Positions 42,469-53,327 of a DNA stretch of 64,000 nucleotides are shown here, piece by piece. The DNA comes from an uncultured Acidimicrobiales bacterium. Its GTDB lineage: Bacteria; Actinomycetota; Acidimicrobiia; Acidimicrobiales; Bin134. A program made the translations under genes and the position numbers. Every line of letters starts with the position of its first letter. Position 1 is the first letter of the stretch. Below the pieces are notes generated by a model. It was not told where the DNA came from and did not search any database. It saw only the letters and a program-made list of their open reading frames with translations. The stretch is taken from NCBI GenBank assembly GCA_951813555.1, contig OX638344.1, positions 3,659,076-3,723,075 of the forward strand, read 5' to 3'.

Positions 42469-45400
42469 TTAACAGGGATCTCGAGCGTCCTTGAGGAGGA
42501 CGGCGACGTTGAGGGGCAGGCCGGTTTGGGCGAAGTGGGGGGTGTAGTCGAAGAAGGGGTCTCGGAGGTAACGCACGGAGGGAGGCTGGGCGAGGTCGTC
42601 GGGGACGGAGACGATGGCGAGGCGCCAGCGGTAGGGGAGGGACTTGGCCTTGCTGATTTGCTGAGCGCTGATGTGGATTTCGGTGGTGCGGGGGAGGTGG
42701 CCCTTGACCTCGATGAAGTAGTGAGTACCGGTTTCGGGGTCGATGGAGAGCACGTCGTAGCCGGGGTTGCTGTGGGACTGGGCCTCGGGGATGCGGCCGA
42801 GGGCTCGCTCGGCTTGGAGTACGGCAGCGACGGCTCGGCGGTCGGTCTCCATCTTGTCGGCGGTTTCTGCGGGATCGGGCGGTGTGCCGGAGAGCTGATC
42901 GATCAATCCTTGGGGCACGACAATTGCCGTTCCGACGATGGTGGGAGGGCTGTTGTGGAGGTCGTCTTCTCGGTCCAGCTCCAGGCGGCGTCGGGTCAGG
43001 CGGGCAGCTAGATCGTCGGCCCTGGCGCGGGCACGGCCCGAGTTGAGGCGGGGTTTTTTGGCCGGCGAGCTCCTGTTTCTTCAACTCCTCGGCTCGTTGG
43101 TCCCAATAGCGGATTTCGGCTTCCAAGCGTTCCCGTACTGCCTCCTTGACCTTCGCGACTCGAGCTTCAATGACACGCTCGATCTCCTCGAAGTGCGGCT
43201 GAGAGAGGTGTTCTATGGCTCAGCTCTTGGCCGTCTCTTCAGCGGTGTGGTCGGCCCAGTCCAAGTCGAGTTGGCCTTCGAGTAGCGCTCGGTCTTCCTC
43301 GTTCAACGGGGCATAGCCGATGTAGGGCTCGTTCCCAGCGCTCTTGGCGTTGCCCTGTTGGTCGATCTCCACGTACTGGAACCGCCGGGACACCACCTGG
43401 CGATGGCCGTGGACTTGTCGGCCGTCGGTGACGGAATGATCTAGATAGACCAGAAGGCGGGGATCGGCAGAGCGGTCTTCGGGATCAACCAGGGTTGCTC
43501 CCCGGACCAGCGTGTGCTCATGATCGGCGAGCACCTTGTTGATGACTGCGGTGAGAAGCGGCGTGCCCGGTGAGATCAGCTCGGCCCGGTCACCTCCGTC
43601 GATTTGGATGCAGGCTTTGTCGAAGGTCACCCGCTCGTAGCGGTCGTGCACCGGGCCGAGTGCTGAGTCGGCATGCGAGCGGATCGCCGCCGGGATTCGG
43701 GTGATCTCGTAGCGGCCTCGTTCCCGTCCGGTGATGCGGCCCCCGTGCTGGCGAAGGGCCTCGGAGAAGAAGGCATGCACGAACCACGGTTGCAGCTTGC
43801 GGGCCCGGGCCCGCTCCATGTCCTCTCGGATCTTGTCGTTGGCCGCGGGGTCGGCAAGACCACCGACCAGGGCCCGCTCTTTCAGCACACCCTCGAGCTG
43901 TTTGCCGATGTCGCCCTCGATCACCTCCTGCATGTATTCGTGGTGGGCAGGATCGTCGTCGGCGGTGATGGCCTGGATCAGCAGCTGCTGGAGGGATGTG
44001 TTTATGTGGGAGTCGCCGAGCACGTCATACACCTGATCGCCGTAGACGCCCCGCTGCTGCTCGATCTTCTCGAACAGCCGAGTGAACACCACGCCCTCCC
44101 TGGTCTCGTGGGCGACCAGGTTCCACAGATGGCAGGGTCGCTGCTGGCCGATGCGATGGATGCGCCCGAAACGCTGCTCAATGCGGTTCGGGTTCCACGG
44201 CAAGTCGTAGTTGACCATCATGTTGGCCACTTGGAGGTTGACGCCCTCGCCGGCCGCGTCGGTGGCCACCAGCACCCTCACCGTGGGGTCCACGCGGAAC
44301 CGGTCTTGGATGGCCCGCCGGTCGTGGCGCTTGATACCGCCGTGGATCACCACCACCGCCTCGGGGCGGCCCAGCTCGGCGGTGATCCGCTCGGCCACAT
44401 AGTCCAGCGTGTCTTTGTGCTCGGAGAACACGATCAGCTTCCGGGGACCCAATGGCGCGCCGTTGGCGTCAGGACTCTCGCCCCTCCCTGTCCGGAACTG
44501 TTCCGACCGCAGGAGGTCTCGCAGCTCGGTCCATTTGGTGTCGATGCCGCGGTTGCGGACGGCCTCGGCCAGCCCAACCAGATCCTCTAGCTCGACCACC
44601 TCGGCTTCGATCTCTTCGGCGGTAGCTGAAGCGGTGGCTGCATCGATGACATGGGCCTCAAGCTGCTCTAACTCCGCATCGTCGAAGTTGTCGAAGTCGA
44701 AGTCCTCCAGGTCGGCGAACCGCACTCCCTTCGGCAGTTCGGTCACCGGCACGGGCCTGCCGCCTGCGGTCAGGCGGCGCAACTCGGCGGCCTGATCGTC
44801 CAGCCGGTCCCGCCGACGGCGCAGTGAGTGGTGGATGGCCGCTGGTGAAGATCCCAGGCGACGCTGGAGAGCGGCGAGGGCGAAGCCGAAGATGATCCCC
44901 CGTCTCCGGTCCCCTTCCTCCTGCATTCGGCTGGCCCAGTCCATGCCGTTTCGCACATATTCGGTGACGGCCTCGTACAGCTCGGCCTCGGGCGCCGACA
45001 GTTCGAAGTTGAGGCTGTGGGCGAACCGCTGGGGGAACAAGCGCCGACCTTCGAAGGTGCGCAGGTTCTCTTTCACCCTTCGGCGCATCACATCGTCGGT
45101 GTCGGGCATCTCGTCGTCGCGCAGCCGCCCGGCGAATCGCTCGGGGTCGATGAGGGTCATGAAAGCGAGGAAGTCCTCGTTCTTGCCGTTGTGGGGGGTG
45201 GCCGACAGCAGCAGGAAGTGACGGGTGCGGTCACGCAGCACCTCGCCCAGCTCGAAACGCCTGGTTTTGCGCAGCTTGTCGCCGTAGAGGTGGGCCGACA
45301 TCTTGTGGGCCTCATCGACGATCACCAAGTCCCAGTCGGCCACCTTCAGCTTCTCGATCAGGTCTTCGGCCCGAGACAGCTGATCGACCCGGGCCACCAG

Positions 45401-46006
45401 CAGGTTCTTCTCCAGGAACGGGTTGCCGGTGCGCGACGCCTCCACTGCCGAGCGGGACATCAACTCAAAGCTGAGGCCGAACTTGTCCCACAGCTCGTCC
45501 TGCCACTACTCCACCAGGCTGCCGGGGGCAACGATGAGGCAGCGGGCCACATCTCCTCGCAGCATGAGCTCGCGGATCAGCAGCCCCGACATGATGGTCT
45601 TGCCCGCACCGGGGTCGTCGGCCAGCAAGAATTTGAGGGGGCGCTGCTCCAAGAACCGGTTGTAGACGGCGTCGATCTGGTGGGGGTAGGGCTCGATGTT
45701 GGAGGTGTCCACCGCGGCGTAAGGGTCGGCCAGGTGCGCCGACTGCATGCGGCGGGCCTCCGAGGCCAGGCGGAACGCGGCCCCGTCGGCGTCGAAACTC
45801 CACCGCTGCTCAGACACCTCTTGAATTCCAGCGAGGTCGTCCAACGAGATGATGCGATCTCCGAGGCTGCCGCTGGCCGATCGGTAGGTGAGGGTGGCCG
45901 ATCCGGTGCCGTGAACTTCCAGGGCAACCATCGTCACGTCGCCGTCGGCCACTACCCCTGACAGCCGCTTGCCGGCGACGAGGTCGGCGAACTTCAGGGC
46001 GGTCAT
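42469..46006 (-). pseudogene. SNF2-family helicase with DUF3883 domain, broken in three places
   Basis: Once about 1180 codons. The N-terminal part has ADDPGAGKTIMSGLL (motif I); the middle has VIVDEAHKM, LLLSATPHNGK, ATDAAGEGVNLQ and QRFGRIHRIGQQ; the C-terminal part ends in DUF3883 (SHSNPGYDVLSIDPETG, HYFIEVKGHLP). An amber codon (45506-45508) interrupts LVE-stop-WQDEL, an opal codon (43220-43222) interrupts AKS-stop-AIEHL, and a +1 shift at the T6 run near 43054-43059 separates KKQELAG from NSGRARARADD. Three lesions argue for real decay. TAGCGT lies seven bases before ATG 46006. Confidence 0.85.
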
Positions 46007-46189
46007 CCGGGCCACGCTACCCTGCGGCTATAGCGAAGAGGCTGGATGGCAAAGCAGCTTGAACGGGGCTCGGCCTAGCTTGCGACTCGGCGTTACGGCA
46101 AGTGCGCAGGATGTGTGCAGCTTGCGAGCCATCCGGTCGGTCAAATACCTCCGCTACAGATGCCAAAGCTGAGGGCTAGCGTGTGGAGC

Positions 46190-48658
46190 ATGGCGCGTAC
46201 CTTCGTCAGTCATAGCCATAAGGACAAGAAACGATTTGTTGACGGATTCGTCCAACGACTGCGAGCGGAGGGCGTTGAGACGTGGTACGACACTTCAGAT
46301 GTGAGGGCCGGCGACATCCTCCCCGAGCGCGTGCTCAACAATGGCCTTTCCAGTTGCGATGTCTTCGTATATGTGCTCTCAAGCAGCTCTCTCCGCAGCA
46401 AGTGGGTCAGAAAAGAGCTCAACATTGCGTTGGTTCGACAGCTGAACGGCCTGTGCAGAATCATCCCGGTAGTGCTTGACGGTGTCAGCGTACCAATTTG
46501 TGTGATTGACATCACCCGAGTAGAGATACAGGACACAAGTTCATACGACAGTGAATTCGATCGGATCATGGCTGGCATCTGTGACCCAATCAAGGGCGGA
46601 CATGACGGCGGGTCCCCGGTGATCTCCAGTATTGACCGCTCTCGACAGATGGCTCCTCGGTTGCTTCACAATGCTCCGAGCCACTTCGTAAACCGCGACC
46701 GCGAAATAGACGCACTCAACCGAGTCTTGGACGACTCCGAGAAATTGGACCGTCCTCGCGTTGCGGTACTGAACGGGATGCCAGGGGTCGGCAAGTCAGC
46801 GCTTGCCGCTCACTGGAGCAAATCGGTTCGTGATCGCTTCCCAGACGGATGCCTGTACGTCGACTTCTCGCCTCAAGGCCGCGGCCAGAACTATGATCTG
46901 AGTACCGCTTTGGCGGGTCTATTGTGCGACCTCGGGGTGACTGAAGAAGCCGTTCCTGCAACCCCCGATTCTCAGGCCGCTGCTATCCGACGCATAACCA
47001 CGGGCAAACGTCTCCTACTCGTTGCCGACAACGTGATCGACGCCGCGCAGCTAAAGCAAGCCATGCCGAGTGGCCACGGCTCGGTGGTGGTCGCCACAGC
47101 AGACCACTACATGGGCGAACTAGCCATCGAACACGAGGCTGTGTCACTCGAGGTGAGGTCATTGGACCGCATCGACTCTGCGAAAGTGTTGCGGGAATTG
47201 ACCGGAAGCGAACACAAAGATACTACCGAAGAAGACTGGATGATTCTCAGCGACGTATGCGGCGGGCTTCCTCTCGCTCTGGCCGTTACCGGTGCCCGAC
47301 TGCGCCGCCTTCAATCATGGACAGTCCGCGAACTGATCGATGACATATTGTCGGCTGACGACCTTCTTGTCGCTGTGGCAGGCGACGACAATCGTTCGCT
47401 CAAGCGTGCTCTCGATGCCACATATCGGTCCTTTGATGACAGGCTAAAGCGCTTCTACCGCAGAATTGGCATGTTTCCAGGCCGAACTATAGAACCCGCA
47501 ATTGCGGCCGTTGTGGCCGAGGTACCATACTCCGAGGCTGTTCGATTGCTGGAGCGGCTTTACGATGCACATCTCGTCGTCGAAATACGGCAACGCCGCT
47601 ACACCGTACACCAACTTGTCGTAGCCCATATGAAGGCGGCGTTCCTCGAAGAAGAGCCGCCGCAGGAGAGCGAACAGCTCGCCACACGCATCATCAGCTG
47701 GTATTGCGGTGCTGTTCGCTGCGCTGATCGTGCAGTGGCAAGGGATCGTCTGCGACTTGCTCCTGAGGAGCACATCCACAGTGATATTCCGCCCCCTGAA
47801 CTGGAGTCTCCTTCGTCGGCATACGAGTGGTATATGTCGGAGCGGTACAACATCCAGGACGTTATGCGGATGGCCTATGACATGGCCCATTGCCAACGGG
47901 TGTGGACAATTGCTGAGTCCTTGTGGCTGCTGTTCTCGGCCAGACGCTTGTTCGCCGATTGGCAGGAATGCGTCCAGCTAGGGGTGGCAGCAGCCCAAGT
48001 CTGCGAACATCGAGATGCTGAGGCGCGCTTTAGATCGCAGCTCGCACGACTGCATGCAGAACGTGGTGAGCATGACCAGGCCCGCGTAGAGATATCGCAT
48101 GCAATGGACTTGATTAAGGCGAGTGAGAGTCTCATGCTTCGTGCCTCGATTACGGAGTTCTACGGCACCTGCGAATTCTTGGCTGGCAACTACGAAGAGG
48201 CGTTGGCAGCTTTCGACAATGTCTATGTTCAGATGAAATCTCTAGAGAGCGATCGTGGAGTTTCCATTGCAGAACTCCAGCGAAGCCGCGCATTGATGGA
48301 GATAGGCGACTTCTCGGCTGCCCTGGAAGCTGCCCGAAAATGCCAAACCTCATTCATGCGGCTAGGCGACGAGGTCAATGCTGCAAAGGCGGCTTTTGAG
48401 GTGGCCAGGGCTTCCGTTGAAATCCTGCCTAGTGCCGACGCGGTCGATGAAGTGCTGCGCGTTGTGGACACGCTGGATCGGATGGGCTTGGTATATCACA
48501 CGGCATTGGCCCACGAGCTCGCGGTACAATTGTTGAGACAGCAGAGACGACACGCAGAAGCAGCCCGACACACGCAGGCTGCCTACCAGTTGTACCGACG
48601 AATAGGACATGTCAGCGCTGATCGCATCGAGAATTTGCTCCTTGCTGACATTGCCTAA
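46190..48658 (+). CDS. TIR-NB-ARC-TPR (STAND/NLR-like) defence protein
   Basis: 822 aa. N-terminal TIR domain (1-130): TFVSHSHKDKKRFVDGFV, ETWYDTSDVRAGD, and predicted catalytic Glu76 in SKWVRKELNIAL, suggesting NAD+ cleavage. NB-ARC (about 165-420): Walker A GMPGVGKSALA, LLLVADN and GGLPLALA. C-terminal helical repeats (about 590-810) resemble TPRs (AMLRASITEFYGT-type arrays, NYEEALAAFDNVYVQMKSLE). TAGCGT precedes ATG 46190 by seven bases, the same -10 as the divergent helicase. Probably an infection sensor that triggers NAD+ depletion. Confidence 0.88.
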   Translation: MARTFVSHSHKDKKRFVDGFVQRLRAEGVETWYDTSDVRAGDILPERVLNNGLSSCDVFVYVLSSSSLRSKWVRKELNIALVRQLNGLCRIIPVVLDGVSVPICVIDITRVEIQDTSSYDSEFDRIMAGICDPIKGGHDGGSPVISSIDRSRQMAPRLLHNAPSHFVNRDREIDALNRVLDDSEKLDRPRVAVLNGMPGVGKSALAAHWSKSVRDRFPDGCLYVDFSPQGRGQNYDLSTALAGLLCDLGVTEEAVPATPDSQAAAIRRITTGKRLLLVADNVIDAAQLKQAMPSGHGSVVVATADHYMGELAIEHEAVSLEVRSLDRIDSAKVLRELTGSEHKDTTEEDWMILSDVCGGLPLALAVTGARLRRLQSWTVRELIDDILSADDLLVAVAGDDNRSLKRALDATYRSFDDRLKRFYRRIGMFPGRTIEPAIAAVVAEVPYSEAVRLLERLYDAHLVVEIRQRRYTVHQLVVAHMKAAFLEEEPPQESEQLATRIISWYCGAVRCADRAVARDRLRLAPEEHIHSDIPPPELESPSSAYEWYMSERYNIQDVMRMAYDMAHCQRVWTIAESLWLLFSARRLFADWQECVQLGVAAAQVCEHRDAEARFRSQLARLHAERGEHDQARVEISHAMDLIKASESLMLRASITEFYGTCEFLAGNYEEALAAFDNVYVQMKSLESDRGVSIAELQRSRALMEIGDFSAALEAARKCQTSFMRLGDEVNAAKAAFEVARASVEILPSADAVDEVLRVVDTLDRMGLVYHTALAHELAVQLLRQQRRHAEAARHTQAAYQLYRRIGHVSADRIENLLLADIA

Positions 48659-48666
48659 AGGTGATG

Positions 48667-50356
48667 TCAATCGTCTCGCTGAATCGAGGCGTACTTCTGC
48701 TCACGGCCGAGTCTCACGGTAAAGCCACCGACGGCCTCAAGATCGTATCCGCCGGTCTCTAGTGCATACACCGCAGAGGCGAAAATGCTTGGGGCTACCC
48801 CTGCTGTCGAATTGCCCGTCCGCAGTTTGAAGCGACCACCATCAGAGCGCCAGAGCACAATGTCTGGCCCTTGTGCCGCGGCAACGGCGAACCGGCATCC
48901 CGGGTATCGATGCAACATCTGTTCGGGAGAGTGAACCTCCGCCGAGTCGAACACAATGGCGGCGTTGGGCGGAAGTCGGGTGTCGGGCTCGCAAACGTCG
49001 CAAACGAGGTGGTGCTGCATCTGGTGCCCCGTTCGGGGGGGGGGGGGGGGGGGGGGGGGTAACTGGAAATCGTTCGACTGTGACTTGCTCGGCCGAGTTG
49101 ATCGACGTGAAGACGCGATGGCTGTAAATGACGGGCAATGGATGCGGTGGCAGAGGCATCGCCAGTGTGCGGGGTCCGAAGGAGGGTGCGTCGAGTCCGA
49201 TCAGACGATAAATGAGATCCCGGTGAAGCCGGAATGCCTCTCCAGGCTGGCTGCTGACCCTCTGCGCAATGTTCTGATAACGGCTGGGGCTGTGGTCACG
49301 GATAGCGCTCTCGATCTGGAGTCGCAAGGATGCTGAGAGATCGATCTGAGTGGAGAGACGACCGAGCTGAGCGATCGGTGAGTTGGCAATTATGTCATCG
49401 GAGGCGAGTCCGATATTCATCATTGGCAGCCCGAGCGCCGCACCATACAGCCCCACAGATCCGTGGTCGTGAATCACAGCATCGGATGCCACCAGCACGC
49501 TGCGCCAAGCGTTGCCAGAGGGAGGAATGGCAAGTACACCAGCGTCGTTGGCCCGCTTTGACCACGTGCGCACCTGCCAAAGGCCGTGGGCAGTCCAGAT
49601 GTTGGGATGCACGATCATCGCGACTCTGCAACTGTCCGCCGGCAGCTCTGAGGCGAGTCGAGTCCCGATATCAGGAATGGCAGCAAGCACGGCATCAGGC
49701 CCCCACGTGGAACTCACAACGACGAGCCGTTGGTGGGCATCAAGTCCGAGGGCGCTGCGATAGTGATCTCGCAGCGGCTTGCTGGCCTGGAGCCGATCGA
49801 GGCACGGATCGCCTGCCATTACCACTTCAACATCCGGCTGACCCCGGGCGAATAGCTCTTCCTGTTCCGGGTGGGAGAGCATCACTGTCGTGGCGGCGGC
49901 TTGGGACGATGCATGCGGTATCGACGGCACGGGGAAGCTACCGTCGGCAGGCAGGGCGCCCTGCTTGCAAATGCTTCCTCCGTGCAGGCCAAGCAGGAGC
50001 GGACACTTGAGATGGTGCAGGCTCCCTTCGAAGCTGGCGGCAATGGCTAGGTCGAAGCGTTGATCCAAAGCCTGCGACCATGGGATGACGACAGCGTCGG
50101 AAATCGACTCGATGTCTGTAAGACCCCGGCTGAAGGTATCGGGCTCATCCTCGTCGACAGCAAAGACAAGCTGAATGCGCGGGTCGGCGAGAATCTCGTC
50201 TAGGAAATCAAAAATCCATAGTGCAGTGGTAGGTCCGCGGGCGACGACGAGAACGGTGCGCTCAAAGGGAAACGTACGCCATCGGTTTGCCGACTCGCCG
50301 ACAGGCGCCATCTGCCAGCGCGGAGGTAAGTCGCCGTGGACGGGCACGGCGCTCAT
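48667..50356 (-). CDS. GT-B-like protein split by a poly(C) tract, candidate phase-variable gene
   Basis: The first segment (50356 down to the tract, about 430 aa) shows a GT-B-like fold: ERTVLVVARGPTTALWIFDF, RLVVVSSTWGPDAVLAAIPD and AVIHDHGSVGLYGAALGLP, as in CDP-glycerol-type transferases. After 25 consecutive C (minus strand) the frame as given enters a Pro/Arg-rich tail ending at 48842. The neighbouring frame continues plausibly (HHLVCDVCEPDTRLPPNAAI, AAAQGPDIVLWRSDGGRFKL) to 48667. A tract of 24 or 27 C would join them into about 560 aa. It is convergent with the TIR gene; biological role unknown. Confidence 0.7.
49035..49059. repeat. 25-nt G/C homopolymer
   Basis: Twenty-five consecutive G on the plus strand inside the GT-B-like gene, exactly where its two open halves change frame. 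Such tracts mutate in length by slipped-strand mispairing and can switch a gene on and off. The length may also be misread by sequencing or assembly. Confidence 0.9.
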
Positions 50357-50456
50357 TGTAGTTACCGCATTGTGTTTCGCCGAGATGGCCAAAGAGGGCT
50401 CGCCTGAAAATCGGTCAACGTAAGGCCAGTCATCCGGGCCACGCTACTCTGCGGCC

Positions 50457-51362
50457 ATGAGCAACAGATTGTTTGGCAAGGCGGCGATGGTCACGGGGGC
50501 GGGCAATGGGATCGGGAGGTCCATTGCGCTGCTCTTGGCGGAGCATAGGGCGCAGGTGGTGGTCAACGACCTGGGGACCGACGAGCTAGGCGACGGGACC
50601 GACGACTCCCATGCGGCCCGCACGGTGGCCGACATCGAGGCGGCGGGGGGCACGGCGGTGGCCAACCACAGCGACGTGGCCACTTTCGAGGGCGCCGGAG
50701 ATGTGGTGCAGCAGGTGGTGGACACCTATGGGCGCATCGACATCGCGGTGAACTGCGCGGGGGCGGCCATCGGGGGGTCGATATATGAGATGGCACCGGA
50801 GCTGTATCACAAGACCATCGCGTTGCAGATGTCCCAGAAGTGGTACATCGCCCGCCATGCGGTGCCGCTGATGGTGGCCCAGGGCTGGGGCCGGGTGGTG
50901 AATACCACCTCGCACGGGGCGCTGGGCGATCTGGGCCAGCCGGCGTTCGCCGCGGCCATGGGCGGGGTGATCTCCATGACCAAGGCGCTGGCCACCGAGA
51001 CGGCGGGAACCGGGGTGACCGTGAACTGCCTGGCGCCGGGGGCGGCCACCCGGCTGCACGCCAAGTCGCACGACGAATTCAAGGCCTGGCACGAGCAGGG
51101 CATCATCGACGACGAGATGTGGCAGAGCTACCTCACCACTCCCCCGCCCGAATACGTGGCTCCCGCGGTGGTGTGGCTGTGCACCGACGCGGCCGACTAC
51201 GTCAGCGGCCACGTGGTCCACGCCGCCGGTGGCCAGGTGGCGGTGTTCAACGAGTTGCGGGAGGAGCGGGCCATCTACCGGGGCGACCACTCCCAGGTCG
51301 AACCATGGACCCTCGACGAGCTCGACCACCTGTTCCCCCGCAACCTCCTCCCCCGGCCCTGA
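50457..51362 (+). CDS. SDR-fold protein lacking the catalytic Tyr and Lys
   Basis: 301 aa, like the dehydrogenase part of peroxisomal multifunctional enzyme type 2. The cofactor site AAMVTGAGNGIGRSIALLL and NCAGAA are present, and the Ser in NTTSHGALGDLGQ remains, but the YxxxK motif reads FAAAM. Normal SDR chemistry is therefore doubtful; it may bind cofactor without catalysis or use another residue. TACTCT lies six bases before ATG. Confidence 0.87.
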   Translation: MSNRLFGKAAMVTGAGNGIGRSIALLLAEHRAQVVVNDLGTDELGDGTDDSHAARTVADIEAAGGTAVANHSDVATFEGAGDVVQQVVDTYGRIDIAVNCAGAAIGGSIYEMAPELYHKTIALQMSQKWYIARHAVPLMVAQGWGRVVNTTSHGALGDLGQPAFAAAMGGVISMTKALATETAGTGVTVNCLAPGAATRLHAKSHDEFKAWHEQGIIDDEMWQSYLTTPPPEYVAPAVVWLCTDAADYVSGHVVHAAGGQVAVFNELREERAIYRGDHSQVEPWTLDELDHLFPRNLLPRP

Positions 51363-51383
51363 CGCCTGGCTGCGCCCCAGCTG

Positions 51384-51962
51384 TCAGAGGGCGTGCTGGC
51401 ACACCCAGCGGTGCATGGCGATGCCGGAGGCCACGCCGGCGTTGATGGAGCGGGTGGACCCGAACTGGGTGATGGCCAGCACGGCCTCGCAGGCAGCAGC
51501 AGCCTCGGCTGACAGCCCAGGACCTTCCTGGCCGAACAACAGCACACCGCGCTCGGGCAGCGAGTAGCCCTCGATGGGCTCGGTGCCGGGGCCGTTGTCG
51601 ATGCCCAGGATTGGCAATTCGGCCTCGGAAGCCCAGGCGATCAGATCGTCCAAGCCAGGGTGGTGCAGCACGTGCAGGTAGCGGTCGGTGACCATGGCGC
51701 CCCGGCGGTTCCAGCGCCGACGGCCCACGATGTGCACCGCAGCCGCCCCGAAGGCGTTGGCGTTGCGGACCAGGGTCCCGATGTTGAGGTCGTGCTGCCA
51801 GTTCTCCACCGCCACATGGAACCCGTGGCGGCGGGCGTCGAGGTCGGCCACGATGGCCTCGTGGTGCCAGAAGCGGTAGGCGTCCACCACATTGCGGGTG
51901 TCGCCGCCCTCCACCAACTCGGGGTCGAGATGAGGCGGGAGGCGCTCAGCCCACCGCGGCAA
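51384..51962 (-). CDS. TrmH/SpoU-family RNA methyltransferase
   Basis: 192-aa SPOUT methyltransferase, likely 2'-O-methylating tRNA or rRNA. Motif 1 HDLNIGTLVRNANAFGAAAV, motif 2 GVLLFGQEGPGLSAEAAAAC, motif 3 STRSINAGVASGIAMHRWV. The start is taken as TTG 51962 with GGAGG about 10 nt upstream; no ATG is open there. The N-terminal substrate domain is short. Confidence 0.9.
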   Translation of the reverse strand: MPRWAERLPPHLDPELVEGGDTRNVVDAYRFWHHEAIVADLDARRHGFHVAVENWQHDLNIGTLVRNANAFGAAAVHIVGRRRWNRRGAMVTDRYLHVLHHPGLDDLIAWASEAELPILGIDNGPGTEPIEGYSLPERGVLLFGQEGPGLSAEAAAACEAVLAITQFGSTRSINAGVASGIAMHRWVCQHAL

Positions 51963-52037
51963 AGCCCGTCCCCTCCCCCGCGGCGGTGCTCATTGCATGA
52001 CCGTACCAACCCGCTGGCAATCGACTAGAAACTCCCC

Positions 52038-53327
52038 ATGACCCACCGCTTCGTTCCTGCTGCCACATCGATGCTGCTGGCGGTCTCGCTGATGGCCGCC
52101 GCGTGCAGCGATGCCGACACTCCAGCCCTTGGCGACGGCTCGCTCGGGTTCGTCACAGTGGGCGAGGGAGAGGCCATCCAGATCCGGTCGGTCAGCACGA
52201 TTGGGCATGACGACGCCGGTGCCCGCGACTACGTCCACGTGATCGAGACCGCAATCGAAGACTACGGGCCCATCCACGGCAGGTTCACCGTAGATCTCGG
52301 CAACGCCATCGACGACGGGTGCTCTGCCGACGACGGCCCGAGAGTCGCCGAGGCAGTGCTAGCCGACGACGAAGTTGTGGGAGTGATCGGCACGTCTTGT
52401 TCGGCAACCGCCACCACCGCAGTGCCGTTGATCACCGCCGCGGGCATGGTGGTGATCTCCATGTCAAACAGCTCGCCCTTGCTCACATCCGACCTGGCCG
52501 GCAACCCCGCTGAGTACTACCAGCAGGGGTACTACCGCACGTGTCAAAACGACCTCTACCAGGGTGAGGCGGTGTCCGCCTTTCTGCACAATACGATCCA
52601 AGCCCAGAGTACGGCGGTCGTCCACGAGGGCGACGCCTATACCAAGGGGCTGGCCCAGGCCTTCCGCACCGCATTCGAGCGCCGCGGCGGCACGGTGACT
52701 GGCTTCGTTGAGATCAACCCGGACTCGGCCGATCTGGCCGAGGTGCTGACCCGACTGGCCTCCGGCAATCCCGACGCCCTGTATTTCCCGCTCACCGAGG
52801 AAACGGCTGCCGAGTTCATCGTGGCACTGAGACGCAATGGCGAGTTCGAGGACACGGTGCTGGCGTCGGGCGACGGCGTCATCCACGACACATTCCTGTC
52901 ACTTGATGAATCACGCGGCGTGTTTATCTCCGGCCCCGATTTGGAATTCGGCGGCAACACCAACCAGGCCACCGGCGTGGACGCCCAGCAAGCGGCCGAC
53001 CGGTTCAGCAACAAGACGGGAGCGCCCCCCAACCGGGCTTTCTGGGCCCACGCCTACGACGCCACCACCTTGCTGCTCGATGCCGTCACCGCCGCATCGC
53101 GATTTGATGGCCGCGGACTCGTGATCGACAGGGCGGGAATCCGCCAGTACCTGAACCAGGTTGGCGGGTACCAGGGGCTCATCGGCGACATCGACTGCGA
53201 TGCGTTCGGGGATTGCGGCTCGGGGAGGATAGCGATCATCGAGCACCTGAACCCCGCAGACACCCTTGCCTCCCGAGACAACGTGGTCTATCGGTTTTCC
53301 CCGCAGACGCCCGCCACAGACGACTAG
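52038..53327 (+). CDS. branched-chain amino-acid-type ABC substrate-binding lipoprotein
   Basis: 429 aa; signal peptide with lipobox LMAAAC (Cys23), then a periplasmic-binding (LivJ/ANF-receptor) fold: GVIGTSCSATATTAVPLITA, NPDALYFPLTEETAAEFIVA and AHAYDATTLLLDAVTAA. It probably captures an amino acid, amide or aromatic/steroid-related ligand. TAGAAA lies six bases before ATG. A LivG-type ATPase is encoded at 56943-57752, but no permease is seen in the window. Confidence 0.88.
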   Translation: MTHRFVPAATSMLLAVSLMAAACSDADTPALGDGSLGFVTVGEGEAIQIRSVSTIGHDDAGARDYVHVIETAIEDYGPIHGRFTVDLGNAIDDGCSADDGPRVAEAVLADDEVVGVIGTSCSATATTAVPLITAAGMVVISMSNSSPLLTSDLAGNPAEYYQQGYYRTCQNDLYQGEAVSAFLHNTIQAQSTAVVHEGDAYTKGLAQAFRTAFERRGGTVTGFVEINPDSADLAEVLTRLASGNPDALYFPLTEETAAEFIVALRRNGEFEDTVLASGDGVIHDTFLSLDESRGVFISGPDLEFGGNTNQATGVDAQQAADRFSNKTGAPPNRAFWAHAYDATTLLLDAVTAASRFDGRGLVIDRAGIRQYLNQVGGYQGLIGDIDCDAFGDCGSGRIAIIEHLNPADTLASRDNVVYRFSPQTPATDD

